From: Arsenophonus sp. aPb
GTDB lineage: Bacteria; Pseudomonadota; Gammaproteobacteria; Enterobacterales; Enterobacteriaceae
NCBI RefSeq assembly: GCF_029873475.1
Contig: NZ_CP123499.1
Location: 2,356,001 to 2,420,000, forward strand
Reading direction: 5' to 3'
Length of the DNA stretch: 64,000 bases
Numbering within the stretch: position 1 is the first letter of the stretch; the number at the start of each line of letters is the position of its first letter. Below, in pieces: positions 27,905-37,047 of the stretch. A program made the position numbers and the translations under genes. The notes beneath the pieces were generated by a model. It searched no databases, was not told the DNA's origin, and saw only the letters and a program-made list of their open reading frames with translations.

Positions 27905-28117
27905 ATGCCAGATAAGCTCACGGTAAAATGTCCAACTTGCCATAAAATTGTTATTTGGCAAGAGAGTAGTCCTTATCGCCCTTTTTGCAGTAAACGTTGT
28001 CGATTAATCGATCTTGGTGAATGGGCTGGTGAAGAAAAAAGGATCTCAAGTCAACGAAATATTTCTGAAATAGATGATTGGAGTGAAATCTCCGATGATC
28101 CTAACAGTAAAAAATAA
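27905..28117 (+). CDS. yacG: DNA gyrase inhibitor YacG
   Basis: 70 residues from the ATG at 27905 (MPDKLTVKCPTCHK). This start has AGGAG six bases upstream and lies 8 bases after the zapD stop; the longer frame from 27890 would overlap zapD. It is a small zinc protein with a CPTC...FCSKRC four-cysteine site, followed by the conserved LIDLGEWAGEEKRIS. In E. coli YacG binds GyrB and inhibits gyrase. The acidic tail is typical. It converges with mutT. Confidence 0.93.
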   Translation: MPDKLTVKCPTCHKIVIWQESSPYRPFCSKRCRLIDLGEWAGEEKRISSQRNISEIDDWSEISDDPNSKK

Positions 28118-28221
28118 ATTTATAATCAAAAACACTATGATCTTATCTACATCATTACACAACTCTTACATACAATAATATAACAAACTTATTTATTTTA
28201 ACTTATTTATCGGATAGCAAC

Positions 28222-28623
28222 TCAAATCACATTATTGATTAACATATCAACAATTACTCGGTTCGCAGGAGGAAATTCTTCAGCTACCAGTAATTTTTGT
28301 AAAAGCCAACGTGAAGATTGGCCTTCTTTTCCATAAGGCTGGCAATCCCATTGCTCAACAAGAAAAAAATGCAAGGTTGTTCTACGATCTGGAAATTCAT
28401 GTTCAACAACCTGCAACAATTGACTGTGAATAACTTCTATCCCAATTTCTTCTTTAAGCTCACGAAACAATGCTTCTACTGGTGTTTCGCCAACTTCTAA
28501 TTTACCACCAGGAAATTCCCAAACCCCCCCCATATGTGAATTAGCTGCCCGTTGGGTAATAAAAATTTCTTGTTGTGCATTTCTAATAATGCCAACAGCA
28601 ATGTGTAATTGTTTTTTTTCCAT
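28222..28623 (-). CDS. mutT: 8-oxo-dGTP diphosphatase MutT
   Basis: 133 residues, close to the E. coli length of 129. It hydrolyses 8-oxo-dGTP and prevents A:T to C:G transversions. The Nudix box is intact: Gly40, Glu46, Arg54-Glu55, Glu58-Glu59 and Gly61, within GKLEVGETPVEALFRELKEE. The upstream WEFPGGKLE context is characteristic of MutT. It lies downstream of secA on the same strand, but a terminator separates them. It converges with yacG. Confidence 0.95.
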   Translation of the reverse strand: MEKKQLHIAVGIIRNAQQEIFITQRAANSHMGGVWEFPGGKLEVGETPVEALFRELKEEIGIEVIHSQLLQVVEHEFPDRRTTLHFFLVEQWDCQPYGKEGQSSRWLLQKLLVAEEFPPANRVIVDMLINNVI

Positions 28624-28661
28624 AAAATAATTTAATTATTTTTTAAGTTGTACAGTAAAAA

Positions 28662-28680
28662 AGCGGATATATTCTCCGCT
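28662..28680 (-). terminator. Intrinsic terminator after secA
   Basis: AGCGGA (28662-28667) pairs with TCCGCT (28675-28680) around a 7-base loop. On the minus strand it is followed by TTTTTTACTG. It lies 30 bases past the secA stop and upstream of mutT. Confidence 0.8.
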
Positions 28681-28710
28681 CTTATTTTTAATTGTTTTAG
28701 CAACTGAGCT

Positions 28711-31422
28711 TTAACCTAAGCTACCATGGCAATGCTTATATTTTTTACCTGAGCCACATGGACAAGGTTCATTGCGACCAATTTTATGGCCTTGGGCCGC
28801 CATTTGAGCTTCCGTTTTTGACATCAATGATTCATTTTCAATTTCATGGCTAAGGCGCTGCTTTTTCATAAGACGTTCTGCCTCTTCACGTCTTTGCTGC
28901 TCAAGTACAGTGACTTCCTCTGGTAATCGAACTTCTACTTTGCTTAATGTACTAATTACTTCATATTTCAGAGTTTCTAACATATTCGCAAACATACCAA
29001 AAGATTCGCGCTTATATTCCTGTTTTGGATCTCTTTGGGCATAGCCTCGTAAATGAATACCCTGGCGCAAATAATCCATTGCAGCCAAATGCTCTTTCCA
29101 TAATGTATCAAGAGTTTGTAGCATGATGCCCTTCTCAAAATTACGCATCATCTCGCTCCCAACAATTTCCTCTTTTTCCCTATAAGCTGCAATCGTTTTT
29201 TCTAGAATACGTTCACGCAAAGTTTCTTCATGTAATTCGGGTTCTTTATCCAACCACTCCTGAACAGGTAATTCTAAACTAAAATCGTTACTTAACCGTT
29301 TTTGTAAACCATCAATATCCCACATTTCTTCCAAAGATTGGGGAGGAATATAAGCATCGATAGTTGCGGTTATAACGTCTTCACGAATACTGTCAATTGT
29401 TTCACTAACATCACCACCATCTAATAGATCATTGCGCTGTGAATAGATAGCTCGGCGTTGATCGTTAGCAACATCATCATATTCTAAAAGTTGTTTTCGA
29501 ATATCAAAGTTACGGCTTTCAACCTTACGCTGTGCATTCGCAATGGCTTTTGTTACCCAAGGATGTTCAATTGCTTCACCAGGTTTCATACCCAATTTAC
29601 GCATCATACCTGCCACTCGATCAGAGGCAAAAATACGCATCAAAGAATCTTCCATTGAAAGATAGAAACGGGATGAACCGGGATCACCCTGGCGTCCAGA
29701 ACGTCCGCGTAATTGGTTATCAATACGACGAGATTCATGGCGTTCTGTACCAATGATATGCAAACCACCTGCAGCAATTACCGCCTCATGACGCTCTTGC
29801 CACGCTGTCTTGATTTTATCAATTTGCTCCTGACTAGCATCCTCTAGTTTATTGATTTCTGCCTGCCAGCTGCCTCCTAATACAATATCTGTACCTCGCC
29901 CGGCCATATTAGTTGCAATAGTCACTGAACCTGCCTGCCCTGCTTCAGCAATAATATCTGCTTCCATCGCATGGAACTTAGCATTTAAAACATTATGCGC
30001 AATTTTAGCTTTAGTGAGTTCCCGAGAAATTAGCTCTGATTTTTCGATTGAAATAGTACCTACTAATACCGGTTGGCCTCTGCTAGTACATTCACGAATA
30101 TCATCGATAATGGCAGCAAATTTGTCCGCTTCAGTCATATAAACTAAATCAGGTAAATCATTACGGATCATCGGACGATTAGTGGGAATAACAATGGTGT
30201 CCAATTTATAGATAGATCTAAATTCGAAAGCTTCTGTATCAGCGGTACCGGTCATACCCGCGAGTTTTTCGTATAGCCGAAAATAATTTTGGAAGGTAAT
30301 TGATGCTAATGTCTGATTCTCATTTTGAATTTCAACCCCTTCTTTTGCCTCAACGGCTTGATGCAATCCATCTGACCAACGACGTCCTTCCATTGTACGT
30401 CCGGTATGTTCATCAACAATAATAATCTGACCGTCTTTAACAATATAATCCACGTCTCGACTGAAAAGTGCATGTGCGCGTAGGGCAGCCATAACGTGGT
30501 GCATAAGCATAATATTAGCCGGAGAATAAAGTGATTCGCCCTCTTCCATTAAATTGGCTTTTGCTAATAATTGTTCAATTAATTCCAAACCACGTTCTGT
30601 CAAGGTAACTTGACGCGATTTTTCATCAACAGAAAAATGCCCTTCACCTTGAAAGGTATCTGAATCTTCTTTTTCTTGCTGCTTAAGATGAGGAATTAAT
30701 TTATCCACTCTTTTATATAGATCTGAACTATCTTCCGCTGGTCCTGAAATAATCAATGGAGTACGAGCTTCATCAATTAAGATAGAATCAACCTCATCAA
30801 CTAATGCATAGTGGAGTTTACGCTGCACACGCTCTTCTGGACTAAAAGCCATATTGTCACGCAGATAATCAAAACCATATTCATTGTTAGTTCCATAGGT
30901 AATATCCGCGGCATAGGCTTCGCGCTTCATTGTCGCAGGCATACCTGGTAAATTAATACCGACTGTCATACCAAGAAATTCAAACAATAGTCGATTATTT
31001 TCAGCGTCACGCTTAGCCAAATAGTCGTTTACGGTAACAATATGGACACCCTTACCCGTTAAAGCATTTAAATATGCAGGTAATGTTGATGTTAATGTTT
31101 TGCCCTCACCAGTACGCATCTCTGCAATACAGCGCTCATTAAGGACCATACCACCTAGCAACTGAACATCAAAATGCCGCATATTAAACACACGTTTACT
31201 GGCTTCGCGAACGGTTGCAAATGCCTCAGGGATCAAATCATCTAATGTTGCTCCAGATTTAAGGCGCTGCCGAAATTCATCAGTCTTGGCTTTAAGTTCT
31301 TGGTCGGAAAATTTTTCAAATTCAGGCTCTAACTTATTAATAATATCAACAAATTTACCTAAACGACGTAAAGTACGATCATTACGACTACCAAAAATTT
31401 TTGTTAGTAACTTAGTTAACAT
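28711..31422 (-). CDS. secA: Preprotein translocase ATPase SecA
   Basis: 903 residues, almost the E. coli length. SecA is the motor that drives secretory proteins through SecYEG. Walker A is in MRTGEGKTLTSTLPAYLNAL, and the DEAD-type Walker B in LVDEVDSILIDEARTPLIIS. The second nucleotide-binding fold has ATNMAGRGTDIVLGG and the arginine-finger region QLRGRSGRQGDPGSSRFYLS. The C-terminal zinc site (CPCGSGKKYKHCHG) that binds SecB and lipids is intact. The gene follows secM, whose arrest sequence should control its translation. Confidence 0.98.
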   Translation of the reverse strand: MLTKLLTKIFGSRNDRTLRRLGKFVDIINKLEPEFEKFSDQELKAKTDEFRQRLKSGATLDDLIPEAFATVREASKRVFNMRHFDVQLLGGMVLNERCIAEMRTGEGKTLTSTLPAYLNALTGKGVHIVTVNDYLAKRDAENNRLLFEFLGMTVGINLPGMPATMKREAYAADITYGTNNEYGFDYLRDNMAFSPEERVQRKLHYALVDEVDSILIDEARTPLIISGPAEDSSDLYKRVDKLIPHLKQQEKEDSDTFQGEGHFSVDEKSRQVTLTERGLELIEQLLAKANLMEEGESLYSPANIMLMHHVMAALRAHALFSRDVDYIVKDGQIIIVDEHTGRTMEGRRWSDGLHQAVEAKEGVEIQNENQTLASITFQNYFRLYEKLAGMTGTADTEAFEFRSIYKLDTIVIPTNRPMIRNDLPDLVYMTEADKFAAIIDDIRECTSRGQPVLVGTISIEKSELISRELTKAKIAHNVLNAKFHAMEADIIAEAGQAGSVTIATNMAGRGTDIVLGGSWQAEINKLEDASQEQIDKIKTAWQERHEAVIAAGGLHIIGTERHESRRIDNQLRGRSGRQGDPGSSRFYLSMEDSLMRIFASDRVAGMMRKLGMKPGEAIEHPWVTKAIANAQRKVESRNFDIRKQLLEYDDVANDQRRAIYSQRNDLLDGGDVSETIDSIREDVITATIDAYIPPQSLEEMWDIDGLQKRLSNDFSLELPVQEWLDKEPELHEETLRERILEKTIAAYREKEEIVGSEMMRNFEKGIMLQTLDTLWKEHLAAMDYLRQGIHLRGYAQRDPKQEYKRESFGMFANMLETLKYEVISTLSKVEVRLPEEVTVLEQQRREEAERLMKKQRLSHEIENESLMSKTEAQMAAQGHKIGRNEPCPCGSGKKYKHCHGSLG

Positions 31423-31441
31423 AAATATTTTTTCTCAATTA

Positions 31442-31468
31442 AGGCGGTGCTCTTATTAAAATCCGCCT
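31442..31468 (-). promoter_or_regulatory. Hairpin in the secM-secA leader
   Basis: AGGCGG (31442-31447) pairs with CCGCCT (31463-31468) around a 15-base loop, ending about 20 bases before the secA ATG. In E. coli a secM-secA hairpin hides the secA ribosome binding site until SecM stalling opens it; this hairpin is placed to do the same. Its role here is inference. Confidence 0.55.
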
Positions 31469-31556
31469 ATATTATCTGGTTTCAACCAATATAATTAATA
31501 TATTTAGTTGAGCAATGGTTGCTATAAGAATCAAAGAAAAGTCTATGAAATTTTTG

Positions 31557-32060
31557 TTAAGGTCCAGCTCGAATACCCTGACCCCAAGCAACCCATAGCG
31601 CAGTTTGGTAGGCAATGTGATAAGAAGATTGAGTTAATGAATTGGTAAAACTTTGCTCAATAGGATAAAAAACACTCAAATTAACCATAGAGTAAAGAGT
31701 GTCAAGCATATTATAAAACGAAATTGGTTTTTTACGCACACTGAAATTGGCCTCCAACTGCTTTTGTGTCTCATGAGCTGAGAAAACAAAAGTCAGTTGG
31801 CGGATCATATTTCGTAAAGCATGCTGATGCCAATAATTTGCGCCACAATTATAAAAAATACGATACTTACTGACTGCTAGTAGATGATCTAATTCTAAAT
31901 TTTGCTGATAATGTGGTAATAATTGGATAGTATGTGACATATTTTCAGTCACTTTTGCCAAAGCTGTAGGTATACCAATACTGGCCGTTACAATACCTAA
32001 TAACAGGTGCGGCCAAAAATATCGTTTACCAAAATGTCGCCAAAGATCTAATATATTCAT
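31557..32060 (-). CDS. secM: SecM, secretion-monitoring arrest peptide
   Basis: 167 residues. An N-terminal signal sequence is clear (WPHLLLGIVTASIGIPTALA). The C terminus is YQTALWVAWGQGIRAGP, aligning with the E. coli arrest motif FSTPVWISQAQGIRAGP: Trp, Gly and the terminal GIRAGP are kept, the leading Phe is Tyr, and Ile after Trp is Val. SecM stalls its own ribosome when secretion is slow, exposing the secA ribosome binding site. Here the stop codon directly follows the final Pro, whereas E. coli has four more residues. The middle of the protein is poorly conserved, which is normal for SecM. Confidence 0.93.
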   Translation of the reverse strand: MNILDLWRHFGKRYFWPHLLLGIVTASIGIPTALAKVTENMSHTIQLLPHYQQNLELDHLLAVSKYRIFYNCGANYWHQHALRNMIRQLTFVFSAHETQKQLEANFSVRKKPISFYNMLDTLYSMVNLSVFYPIEQSFTNSLTQSSYHIAYQTALWVAWGQGIRAGP

Positions 32061-32095
32061 TGAATATCATATAATATAAGAATTGGAGTAAAAAA

Positions 32096-32614
32096 ATGCG
32101 CGATAGTTATCCCCAATCTTTAAATATTTTGTTAAAAGAAAACAACCATGATTCAAATACTTTACAAACTATTCAACAGCGCGCGCAGGCATTAATTAAA
32201 CTCAATAATACTGTTATCAGCCTACTTCCTGTCGAATTAAAGGCTTGGTGTCGAGTCGCTAATTATCGTCAACATATTCTTATTCTAGAAGTTACCAATG
32301 CTAGCCGAAAAGCACGATTAAGCTATGAACTTCCTACGCTACTTTCAACATTACGTAACACTATTTTACCATCTTTATCTTCAATCAACATAATGATTAA
32401 TCCATCATTATCATCTAAAAATTCAAAAAATTGCTTATCAATTCAGCAAATAGCTATAAAACCATCAAAACAGATAATAAGTAAACTAAGCAAAGAGAGT
32501 GCGAAGACAATTCGTAACCTGGCAAAAAGAAGTCCAAAAAAGCTAAAGGAAAAATTAGAGCGACTAGCTGCATTGGCCGGAGAGAGTACCAAAGCAACTA
32601 GCAATAAAGATTAA
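32096..32614 (+). CDS. DUF721/DciA-like protein
   Basis: 172 residues. Residues 1-95 match the DUF721 (DciA) family: the VISLLPVELKAWCRVANYR segment followed by ILILEVTNASRKARLSYELPTLLSTLR. DciA proteins assist loading of the replicative helicase DnaB in bacteria that lack phage-type DnaC; whether this short enterobacterial form does so is inferred. The C-terminal 70 residues are Lys/Ser-rich and strongly basic (RNLAKRSPKKLKEKLERLAA), possibly nucleic-acid binding. GGAG precedes the ATG. It is divergent from secM with only 35 bases between the two start codons and converges with lpxC. Confidence 0.8.
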   Translation: MRDSYPQSLNILLKENNHDSNTLQTIQQRAQALIKLNNTVISLLPVELKAWCRVANYRQHILILEVTNASRKARLSYELPTLLSTLRNTILPSLSSINIMINPSLSSKNSKNCLSIQQIAIKPSKQIISKLSKESAKTIRNLAKRSPKKLKEKLERLAALAGESTKATSNKD

Positions 32615-32707
32615 TTTTGAGTAAAAAACATCAACGAAAGCAATGTAAGAGAGAGAATAATCCACTGATGTACCATAGATAGAATATCCTGCTTAAAATA
32701 ATATATC

Positions 32708-33625
32708 TCAGATTATTATTGTCGAAGGTGTTTTAAATGCGACAGGCATTTCAGATTCATCTTCGAACGTCACCATATCCCAAGCAGATTCAGCTGCTAA
32801 AACAGCTTGCAATAATTTGTTATTCAATGCATGGCCTGATTTATACGCGGTAAAAGCACCAACGATATTATGTCCACACATAAATAAATCACCAATAGCA
32901 TCTAGCGTTTTATGACGCACAAATTCATCCTCAAAACGCAAACCATCTTCATTTAATACGCGATAATCATCAACAACAATCGCACAATCAAAGCTACCGC
33001 CTAAACATAACCCTTTAGATTGTAAGTATTCAATATCACGCATGAAGCCAAAGGTACGCGCACGGCTAATATCTCTTACAAAAGATTTGGCCGAAAAATC
33101 TAGTTTATAACGTTGAGTACTACTATTAATAGCAGGATGATTGAAATCGATAGTGAAATCTAAGCTAAATCCGTTATAAGGCGCTAGCTCAGCCCATTTA
33201 TCACCATCTGTAACTCGGACATTTTCTTTAATACGAAGAAATTTCTTGGCGCTGTTTAACTCTTCAATGCCGGCATCTAACAATAAAAATACAAAAGGTG
33301 CAGCACTTCCATCCATTATTGGGATTTCAGGTGCATCTACCTCAATGATAATATTGTCAATTCCTAGCCCTGCTAAGGCAGCATTCAGATGTTCTACCGT
33401 TGAAATACGGACATCATCTTCATTGACCAAGCAGGTACATAGCATGGTATCACGTACCGATTTTGCCTCAGCCGGGAAATCAACCGGTGGATTTAAATCT
33501 GTACGGCGATAGATGACCCCGGTATTTGCCGGTGCTGGACGCAATGATAAAGTGACTTTCTTGCCAGTATGTAAACCGACGCCCGTCGCTTGAACAATAC
33601 GTTTTAGTGTCCTTTGTTTGATCAT
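32708..33625 (-). CDS. lpxC: UDP-3-O-acyl-N-acetylglucosamine deacetylase
   Basis: 305 residues, the E. coli length. It is the zinc-dependent committed step of lipid A synthesis. Zinc and catalytic residues are visible: His in STVEHLNAALAGLGIDN, then His and Asp in VRHKTLDAIGDLFM, and the catalytic His in CGHNIVGAFTAYKSGHALN. The N terminus MIKQRTLKRIVQATGVGLHT is canonical. In E. coli the C-terminal tail directs FtsH degradation; a tail of similar length ends here in PVAFKTPSTIII. It lies downstream of ftsZ across a 96-base gap holding a hairpin. Confidence 0.97.
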   Translation of the reverse strand: MIKQRTLKRIVQATGVGLHTGKKVTLSLRPAPANTGVIYRRTDLNPPVDFPAEAKSVRDTMLCTCLVNEDDVRISTVEHLNAALAGLGIDNIIIEVDAPEIPIMDGSAAPFVFLLLDAGIEELNSAKKFLRIKENVRVTDGDKWAELAPYNGFSLDFTIDFNHPAINSSTQRYKLDFSAKSFVRDISRARTFGFMRDIEYLQSKGLCLGGSFDCAIVVDDYRVLNEDGLRFEDEFVRHKTLDAIGDLFMCGHNIVGAFTAYKSGHALNNKLLQAVLAAESAWDMVTFEDESEMPVAFKTPSTIII

Positions 33626-33650
33626 CGTTTTTTCTCACATCGTTAACTGT

Positions 33651-33680
33651 CTTGCTAACCCTCACTTCAGGATTAGCAAG
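33651..33680. other. Hairpin between ftsZ and lpxC
   Basis: CTTGCTAA (33651-33658) is perfectly complementary to TTAGCAAG (33673-33680), with a 14-base loop. No T-run follows on the minus strand, so it may be an attenuating or mRNA-stabilising hairpin rather than a full terminator. Confidence 0.55.
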
Positions 33681-33721
33681 ATATTTTAGCACAAAAAGCA
33701 GAGAAACCAATCAATTGTTAA

Positions 33722-34888
33722 CTAATCAGCCTGTTTTCTTAAAAAAGCTGGAATATCAAGATAGTCCGGCTCCTTATTTGACGGCATATTTTGTTCATTC
33801 ACCACTTTAGCAGCCGTTTTTTCTTCCGTTAACGGAGTCATGCCGGGCATTGAACCTTGCATCTGCTGATAACGCTGCTCTAGCGATGATTTTTGGGCTG
33901 TTTTGTTAGTAACCAACGTGATTTCTGGCCGCTTATCCATACCAATTCCTGTGGCAACCACGGTCACACGTAACTCATCATTCATTTCAGGATCCAGTGA
34001 AGTACCAATAACAACCGTTGCATTATCCGACGCAAATGCACGAATGGTATTACCCACTGTTTCAAATTCATCGAGCCGTAAATCAAAACCTGCGGTAATA
34101 TTAACCAATACACCACGAGCACCCGATAAATCAATATCTTCCAATAAGGGGCTAGAAATTGCCATTTCTGCCGCTTCTTCAGCGCGATCTTCACCTCGTG
34201 CCACGCCAGATCCCATCATAGCATAACCCATTTCAGACATGACGGTACGAACATCAGCAAAATCCACATTCATTAAACCCGGACGAGTGATAAGCTCAGC
34301 GATGCCTTGAACCGCACCTTTTAGCACATCATTTGCAGCACCGAATGCATCGAGCAAAGAAATACCACGTCCTAGCACTTTTAATAATTTATCATTCGGA
34401 ATAGTAATCAACGAATCAACATGCTTAGATAGTTCTGAGATCCCTGTTTCAGCAAATGCCATGCGTTTTTTACCTTCAAAGTTGAAAGGTTTGGTCACAA
34501 CTGCTACCGTCAGAATACCAAGCTCTTTAGCAACTTCGGCCACAACTGGGGCTGCGCCGGTGCCCGTACCACCACCCATACCAGCAGCAATAAAGACCAT
34601 GTCTGCCCCATCAAGCGCATTGCGCAAGGCTTCACGATCTTCTTCAGCGGCATTACGACCAACTTCAGGATTTGCTCCTGCTCCCAAGCCTTTTGTAATA
34701 CCATTGCCGATCTGAATAGTTTGTCCTACTGCTGTTTTGCGTAATGCCTGAGCATCCGTGTTAACAGCAAAGAATTCAACACCTTCGATGCGTTCACGCA
34801 CCATGTGTTCAACGGCATTGCCACCGCCACCGCCAACGCCGATGACTTTAATCACCGCGTCATTGGTTAATTCCATTGGTTCAAACAT
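33722..34888 (-). CDS. ftsZ: Cell division GTPase FtsZ
   Basis: 388 residues. It is the tubulin-like GTPase that forms the division ring. The glycine-rich GTP-binding loop GGGTGTGAAPVVAEVAKE is intact; VIGVGGGGGNAVEHM is the N-terminal nucleotide motif. The synergy-loop region NVDFADVRTVMSEMG is present. The extreme C terminus DYLDIPAFLRKQAD is the conserved peptide that binds FtsA, ZipA and ZapD. ftsA is 54 bases upstream. Confidence 0.98.
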   Translation of the reverse strand: MFEPMELTNDAVIKVIGVGGGGGNAVEHMVRERIEGVEFFAVNTDAQALRKTAVGQTIQIGNGITKGLGAGANPEVGRNAAEEDREALRNALDGADMVFIAAGMGGGTGTGAAPVVAEVAKELGILTVAVVTKPFNFEGKKRMAFAETGISELSKHVDSLITIPNDKLLKVLGRGISLLDAFGAANDVLKGAVQGIAELITRPGLMNVDFADVRTVMSEMGYAMMGSGVARGEDRAEEAAEMAISSPLLEDIDLSGARGVLVNITAGFDLRLDEFETVGNTIRAFASDNATVVIGTSLDPEMNDELRVTVVATGIGMDKRPEITLVTNKTAQKSSLEQRYQQMQGSMPGMTPLTEEKTAAKVVNEQNMPSNKEPDYLDIPAFLRKQAD

Positions 34889-34942
34889 AATCTCTCTCCG
34901 TTTTGTGCCTTATATAGAAGCGAAGATTTGCTTCTTACAAAA

Positions 34943-36199
34943 TTAAAATTCTTTTCTCAGCCAACTAGTGATTTTATGAAACCAACTACTCACTGATGTA
35001 CGCTTATCCATTTCGGCTTCATTCCCAAGATGAGTCTGTTTGCCGTAATGCAGGAGCCCGACAGCTGTGGAGTAATAAGGCTCCTGTGCATAGTCCGTTA
35101 AACCAGTTATATTTAATGGCTTACCGATGCGTACCTGAGTATGAAATACTCTTTGGGCACATTCGACTAGACCATCAATTTGAGCACCGCCTCCTGTTAA
35201 GACAATACCCGCCGCCAGATGATGTTTAACACCTTGCTGGCGTAATTGTTCTTGCAATTTCAAGATCTCTTCATTTACTAAGTTTAGCAACTCTGTGTAA
35301 CGTGGCTCGATAACTTCAGCTAATGTTTGACGTTGTAAACTTCTTGGCGGCCGACCACCTACACTGGGTACCTCAACATTTTCGTCTTTACTAACAATAG
35401 TACCTAATGCGCAACCATGGCGAACTTTTATTGTTTCCGCATCGCTGGGAGGGGTACCAAATGCATACGCAATATCACTGGTCACGACATTACCCGCATA
35501 GGGTATAACCTTGGTATGACGCAGCGCACCGCCAGTGTAAACGGCTATATCCATGGTTCCACCGCCAATATCGACGACACATACCCCCAATTCACGCTCA
35601 TCTTCTGTTAAAACGGAATAACTTGACGCTAAACCGGCAAAAATCAATTGATCTACTTTTAAACCACAACGTTCAACTGCTTTGACAATATTTTTGGCCA
35701 TATCATTATGGCAAGTAATTAGATGTACCTTAGCTTGCATACGCACACCTGAAAGTCCGACCGGATTTTTAATTCCTTCTTGATAATCAATAGCATACTC
35801 TTGTGGAATAACGTGTAAAATTCTATGTTCATCACGAACTCGGACAGATTTAGCTGTATGAACAACGCTATCTACGTCATCTTGAGTAACTTCATCTTCA
35901 GAAATAGGCACCATACCTATTTCATTCTGGCAGCTAACATGCTTACCAGAAAGCGCCAGATAAACCGATGATATTTGGCAATCCGCCATCAATTCAGCTT
36001 GATCAATAGCTCGCTGCACACATTTAACGACAGATTCCAAATCATTCACGCCGCCTTTATCCATCCCTCGAGATGGACAATTACCGACACCAATAATATT
36101 TACCATCCCATCAGGCAAAATTTCACCAACCAGCGCAGAAACCTTGGAAGTTCCAATTTCAAGACCAACTACTAATTTTCTGTCCGTCGTTTTAATCAT
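34943..36199 (-). CDS. ftsA: Cell division protein FtsA
   Basis: 418 residues from the ATG at 36199 (MIKTTDRKLVVGLEIGTSKV), which is the E. coli-type N terminus; a TTG two codons upstream is not needed. FtsA is actin-like and anchors FtsZ to the membrane. ATP-binding elements include VGLEIGTSKVSALVG and VVDIGGGTMDIAVYTGG; the 1C domain follows the first subdomain. The C-terminal amphipathic membrane-targeting helix is visible (SSWFHKITSWLRKEF). Its gene is 49 bases downstream of ftsQ, whereas in E. coli the two genes nearly abut. Confidence 0.97.
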   Translation of the reverse strand: MIKTTDRKLVVGLEIGTSKVSALVGEILPDGMVNIIGVGNCPSRGMDKGGVNDLESVVKCVQRAIDQAELMADCQISSVYLALSGKHVSCQNEIGMVPISEDEVTQDDVDSVVHTAKSVRVRDEHRILHVIPQEYAIDYQEGIKNPVGLSGVRMQAKVHLITCHNDMAKNIVKAVERCGLKVDQLIFAGLASSYSVLTEDERELGVCVVDIGGGTMDIAVYTGGALRHTKVIPYAGNVVTSDIAYAFGTPPSDAETIKVRHGCALGTIVSKDENVEVPSVGGRPPRSLQRQTLAEVIEPRYTELLNLVNEEILKLQEQLRQQGVKHHLAAGIVLTGGGAQIDGLVECAQRVFHTQVRIGKPLNITGLTDYAQEPYYSTAVGLLHYGKQTHLGNEAEMDKRTSVSSWFHKITSWLRKEF

Positions 36200-36248
36200 C
36201 GTCAATTTGCCTGTATCTGATCAATCAGCAGTCTCAAACTCTTTCAAC

Positions 36249-37046
36249 TCAGTGTGTAGTAGATTCGGCTAAAAGTGGTAACCAACCTACCGCTGCACCG
36301 CTACCATATCGCAAATCTATATATCCAATACGTTTATCTGTAACTTGTTTTAATAGTGGATAAAGCTCAACAAAACGGTTCAATCGCTCTTTAATATCCT
36401 GTTTACCGATATTCAATCGAATATCATTGGCTAAAACTAATTGCCACGCGCGGCGTGCAGTCATCGATACTGATTTTATGCTAAAATTATGTGGCGCCAG
36501 TTGCTGTTGCATAACACGATACATCTCTAAAACTTCTTGCTGGCTGCCTTGTGGGCCATATAACATCAGAAAATTACCTTTAACATTTAGTAACGCTGGT
36601 AAGCTAAAAACTGTTCCTTCAGCATTAATAAAAAAAGTATCATTCCATTTGGCATAAGGTTTATATTCTACTAGATGAATTTTTAGTTCATCCGGCCATT
36701 GCTTACGTACCGTAACTTGTCTTATCCACGGCATGGTTTTTATTTGATTCTGGATCGCATTCACATCGATAGTCATAAATGTACCCGGCATACCCAGTGC
36801 CAATATTGCTTTTCTAATATTATCGTCACGGGTGTAATGGCGTTCGCCAGTGATCACCAGCTTGGAAATCGGTAATCGATTAGCATCTTTCATCCAATTT
36901 AACACCATCCACCCACTCCATATAATAGTACCCAATACTATCAAGAAGAAAATAATGCCAGCCAAATAAGAACCATTACTTCGGCCACCATCGTTCCGAC
37001 GCTCTTTAGGCTCTTTATTACTAACGTTCAGTGATGCCTGCGGCAT
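36249..37046 (-). CDS. ftsQ: Cell division protein FtsQ
   Basis: 265 residues. It is a bitopic inner-membrane protein that scaffolds FtsB and FtsL at the divisome. A short basic cytoplasmic N terminus is followed by a single transmembrane helix around residues 27-49 (LAGIIFFLIVLGTIIWSGWM). The POTRA domain starts at ISKLVITGERHYTRDDNIR, and the beta domain contains KQWPDELKIHLVEYKPYAKW. One base separates it from ddlB. Confidence 0.95.
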   Translation of the reverse strand: MPQASLNVSNKEPKERRNDGGRSNGSYLAGIIFFLIVLGTIIWSGWMVLNWMKDANRLPISKLVITGERHYTRDDNIRKAILALGMPGTFMTIDVNAIQNQIKTMPWIRQVTVRKQWPDELKIHLVEYKPYAKWNDTFFINAEGTVFSLPALLNVKGNFLMLYGPQGSQQEVLEMYRVMQQQLAPHNFSIKSVSMTARRAWQLVLANDIRLNIGKQDIKERLNRFVELYPLLKQVTDKRIGYIDLRYGSGAAVGWLPLLAESTTH

Positions 37047-37047
37047 A

